From: Fidelibacterota bacterium
Lineage (GTDB): Bacteria; Fidelibacterota; Marinisomatia; SCGC-AAA003-L08; D37C17
Assembly (NCBI GenBank): GCA_018671635.1
Contig: JABHHG010000017.1
Span: forward strand, 1-5,322
Direction of reading: 5' to 3'
DNA: 5,322 nt
Shown here: one piece after another, positions 4,316 to 5,322 of the stretch
Layout: each line of letters begins with the position of its first letter
Position numbering within the stretch: the first letter of the stretch is position 1
Notes under the pieces: model-generated
Database searches by the model: none
What the model was told of the DNA's origin: nothing
The model's input: only the letters and a program-made list of their open reading frames with translations
Program-made: the position numbers and the translations under genes

Positions 4316-5322
4316 TTATTTTAAATATTTTAACAATTTAAATTTAAATAAGCCACCACCATAACTTCTTCCATCTTCTTTCTCACTAATCATCAACTTT
4401 TCTCTATATTTTATTATATATGGCATGTGCTGTGAAAAGGATAAAATAAGGACCCAATTACTTTTTTCCACCTTACATCCTAATTCTAAATTTATAGCAT
4501 CTTTCCCAATCATATTGAGATTTTGATTATTAGAAAGATTAGCTATAGGGAGACCAAATAAACTTAATGATTTTGTATCTGAATTAACATCATATTCATC
4601 CCTAATCCAATCCAATTGAAAAAATAGATTTACGTAATTGTAATGACTCATAATAACATTAATAGAAAACATCTCCTGTTTTAACTCTCCAGTGGAATTA
4701 TTAACAACTCGTGAAACTAGATTGAAGTAATCATAGAGATCTGAACTAATTCTTGATGGCCATAATCTAATTGATGTATAAAAATCTATACTCTTTTTAA
4801 GAAAAATTAGCTCGATCTCATAATTTGATGCATTCAACTTATAGCTTAATGATAGGTTATCACTATCATTTGTATAATTATTAAAGTTTAAGAAAGATTT
4901 ATTAGAATCATTCAATAAATCTAACTTAAAATAATTATTTTTTATAACATAACTCCAACTAAGCTTATTTTTTGCATCTATTAGAAAACAACCACTATAT
5001 GTCTTAATTTCTTTTATGCCTGAATCTAGATTTATTGGTATAAAGTTTATATTGCTAGATAATCCCCAATCATCTTTTTCATACTTATAATGTATTTTAA
5101 ACCTATTCTTTAAAAGAGCTAATCTATAAATATTTTTATTGTGGAGTATATTGGGCCGATTCAAGTTATATATAAAATCTCTATACTCAAATCTATATCC
5201 AAATGGCTCATTTTTAATTGATTTTGTAAATCCAAAATGTAAATCAGATAACACCTGAATGTTAAATTGTAAGGAAGGTGATAGTGCCTCAATTGAAGAA
5301 ATTTTAGATACTCTAATACCAG
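4316..5322 (-). CDS. Asn/Lys/Tyr-rich, probable outer-membrane beta-barrel protein (5' end outside window)
   Basis: The minus-strand frame is open to the window edge, so the GTG at 5254 is internal; about 335 codons are visible, ending at 4316. I do not recognise the family. The chain is built of short alternating hydrophobic/polar strands separated by Asn/Asp/Ser turns. Examples are NIYRLALLKNRFKIHYKYEKDDWGLSSNINF early on, and NWVLILSFSQHMPYIIKY and GGGLFKFKLLKYLK near the end. This pattern is typical of barrel proteins in FCB bacteria, and no long hydrophobic helix is present. The visible N-terminal stub (GIRVSKISSIEALSPSLQFNIQ) could be the end of another domain; helix-hairpin-helix proteins with C-terminal barrels exist in related phyla, but this is a guess. 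The gene is clearly richer in A/T than the cohesin-like gene. It does not end with the aromatic residue typical of BAM substrates, which lowers confidence in the barrel call. Confidence 0.5.
   Translation of the reverse strand, partial: GIRVSKISSIEALSPSLQFNIQVLSDLHFGFTKSIKNEPFGYRFEYRDFIYNLNRPNILHNKNIYRLALLKNRFKIHYKYEKDDWGLSSNINFIPINLDSGIKEIKTYSGCFLIDAKNKLSWSYVIKNNYFKLDLLNDSNKSFLNFNNYTNDSDNLSLSYKLNASNYEIELIFLKKSIDFYTSIRLWPSRISSDLYDYFNLVSRVVNNSTGELKQEMFSINVIMSHYNYVNLFFQLDWIRDEYDVNSDTKSLSLFGLPIANLSNNQNLNMIGKDAINLELGCKVEKSNWVLILSFSQHMPYIIKYREKLMISEKEDGRSYGGGLFKFKLLKYLK

Noticed and set aside
5252..5254. GTG at 5254 as the start of the right-hand minus-strand gene
   Set aside because: The frame continues without a stop to the window edge at 5322 and no ribosome-binding site precedes the GTG; the gene is truncated by the window.
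1..5322. tRNA, rRNA, CRISPR array, insertion sequence, phage or toxin-antitoxin locus
   Set aside because: No cloverleaf-like sequence, spaced identical repeats, transposase or integrase motifs, or toxin gene was found. The YwqK-like repeat alone does not make a toxin-antitoxin pair.

Overview
This window looks like chromosomal DNA from a low-GC bacterium of the FCB group (Bacteroidota, Ignavibacteria, Marinimicrobia and relatives). A marine Marinimicrobia/SAR406-type genome is my best guess. The main reason is a secreted protein ending in a YPNPFNPSTT-type C-terminal sorting domain. Two outer-membrane beta-barrel-like proteins and very A/T-rich intergenic DNA fit the same picture. The phylum-level placement is inference; no rRNA or marker gene is present.

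Left part (1-1860): the 3' part of a plus-strand gene encodes the C-terminal beta-barrel of an Omp85/surface-antigen-type outer-membrane protein. After it comes a busy intergenic stretch with a perfect TGTGA-N6-TCACA palindrome and a composite direct/inverted repeat. A short reading frame with MORN/YwqK-type repeats follows; it has a good ribosome-binding site but no ATG. Its 3' end runs 56 bp into a minus-strand gene for a small SEC-C zinc-motif protein with one membrane helix.

Middle (1813-2675): a self-contained minus-strand unit. It has a sigma70-like promoter with a perfect TTGACA, a strong Shine-Dalgarno, a secreted cohesin-like protein with a type IX-type sorting domain, and a symmetrical rho-independent terminator.

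Right part (2742-5322), all minus strand: a class I SAM-dependent methyltransferase sits downstream of a small membrane protein resembling the YdjM/DUF457 putative metal-dependent hydrolases. The membrane protein has its own extended -10 promoter, and no terminator separates the two genes, so they may form a two-gene operon. Upstream lie a 232-bp intergenic region with several hairpins and a very A/T-rich, Asn/Lys/Tyr-rich gene whose 5' end is outside the window; it is probably an outer-membrane barrel protein.

The shared theme is cell envelope and surface: two barrels, one secreted protein, two small membrane proteins, and a methyltransferase of a type often found with surface glycans. Nothing here is a recognisable defence system, mobile element, CRISPR array or RNA gene. 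The most notable unexplained items are the ATG-less MORN-like frame with its regulatory-looking leader, the membrane-anchored SEC-C protein, and the YdjM-like/methyltransferase pair.
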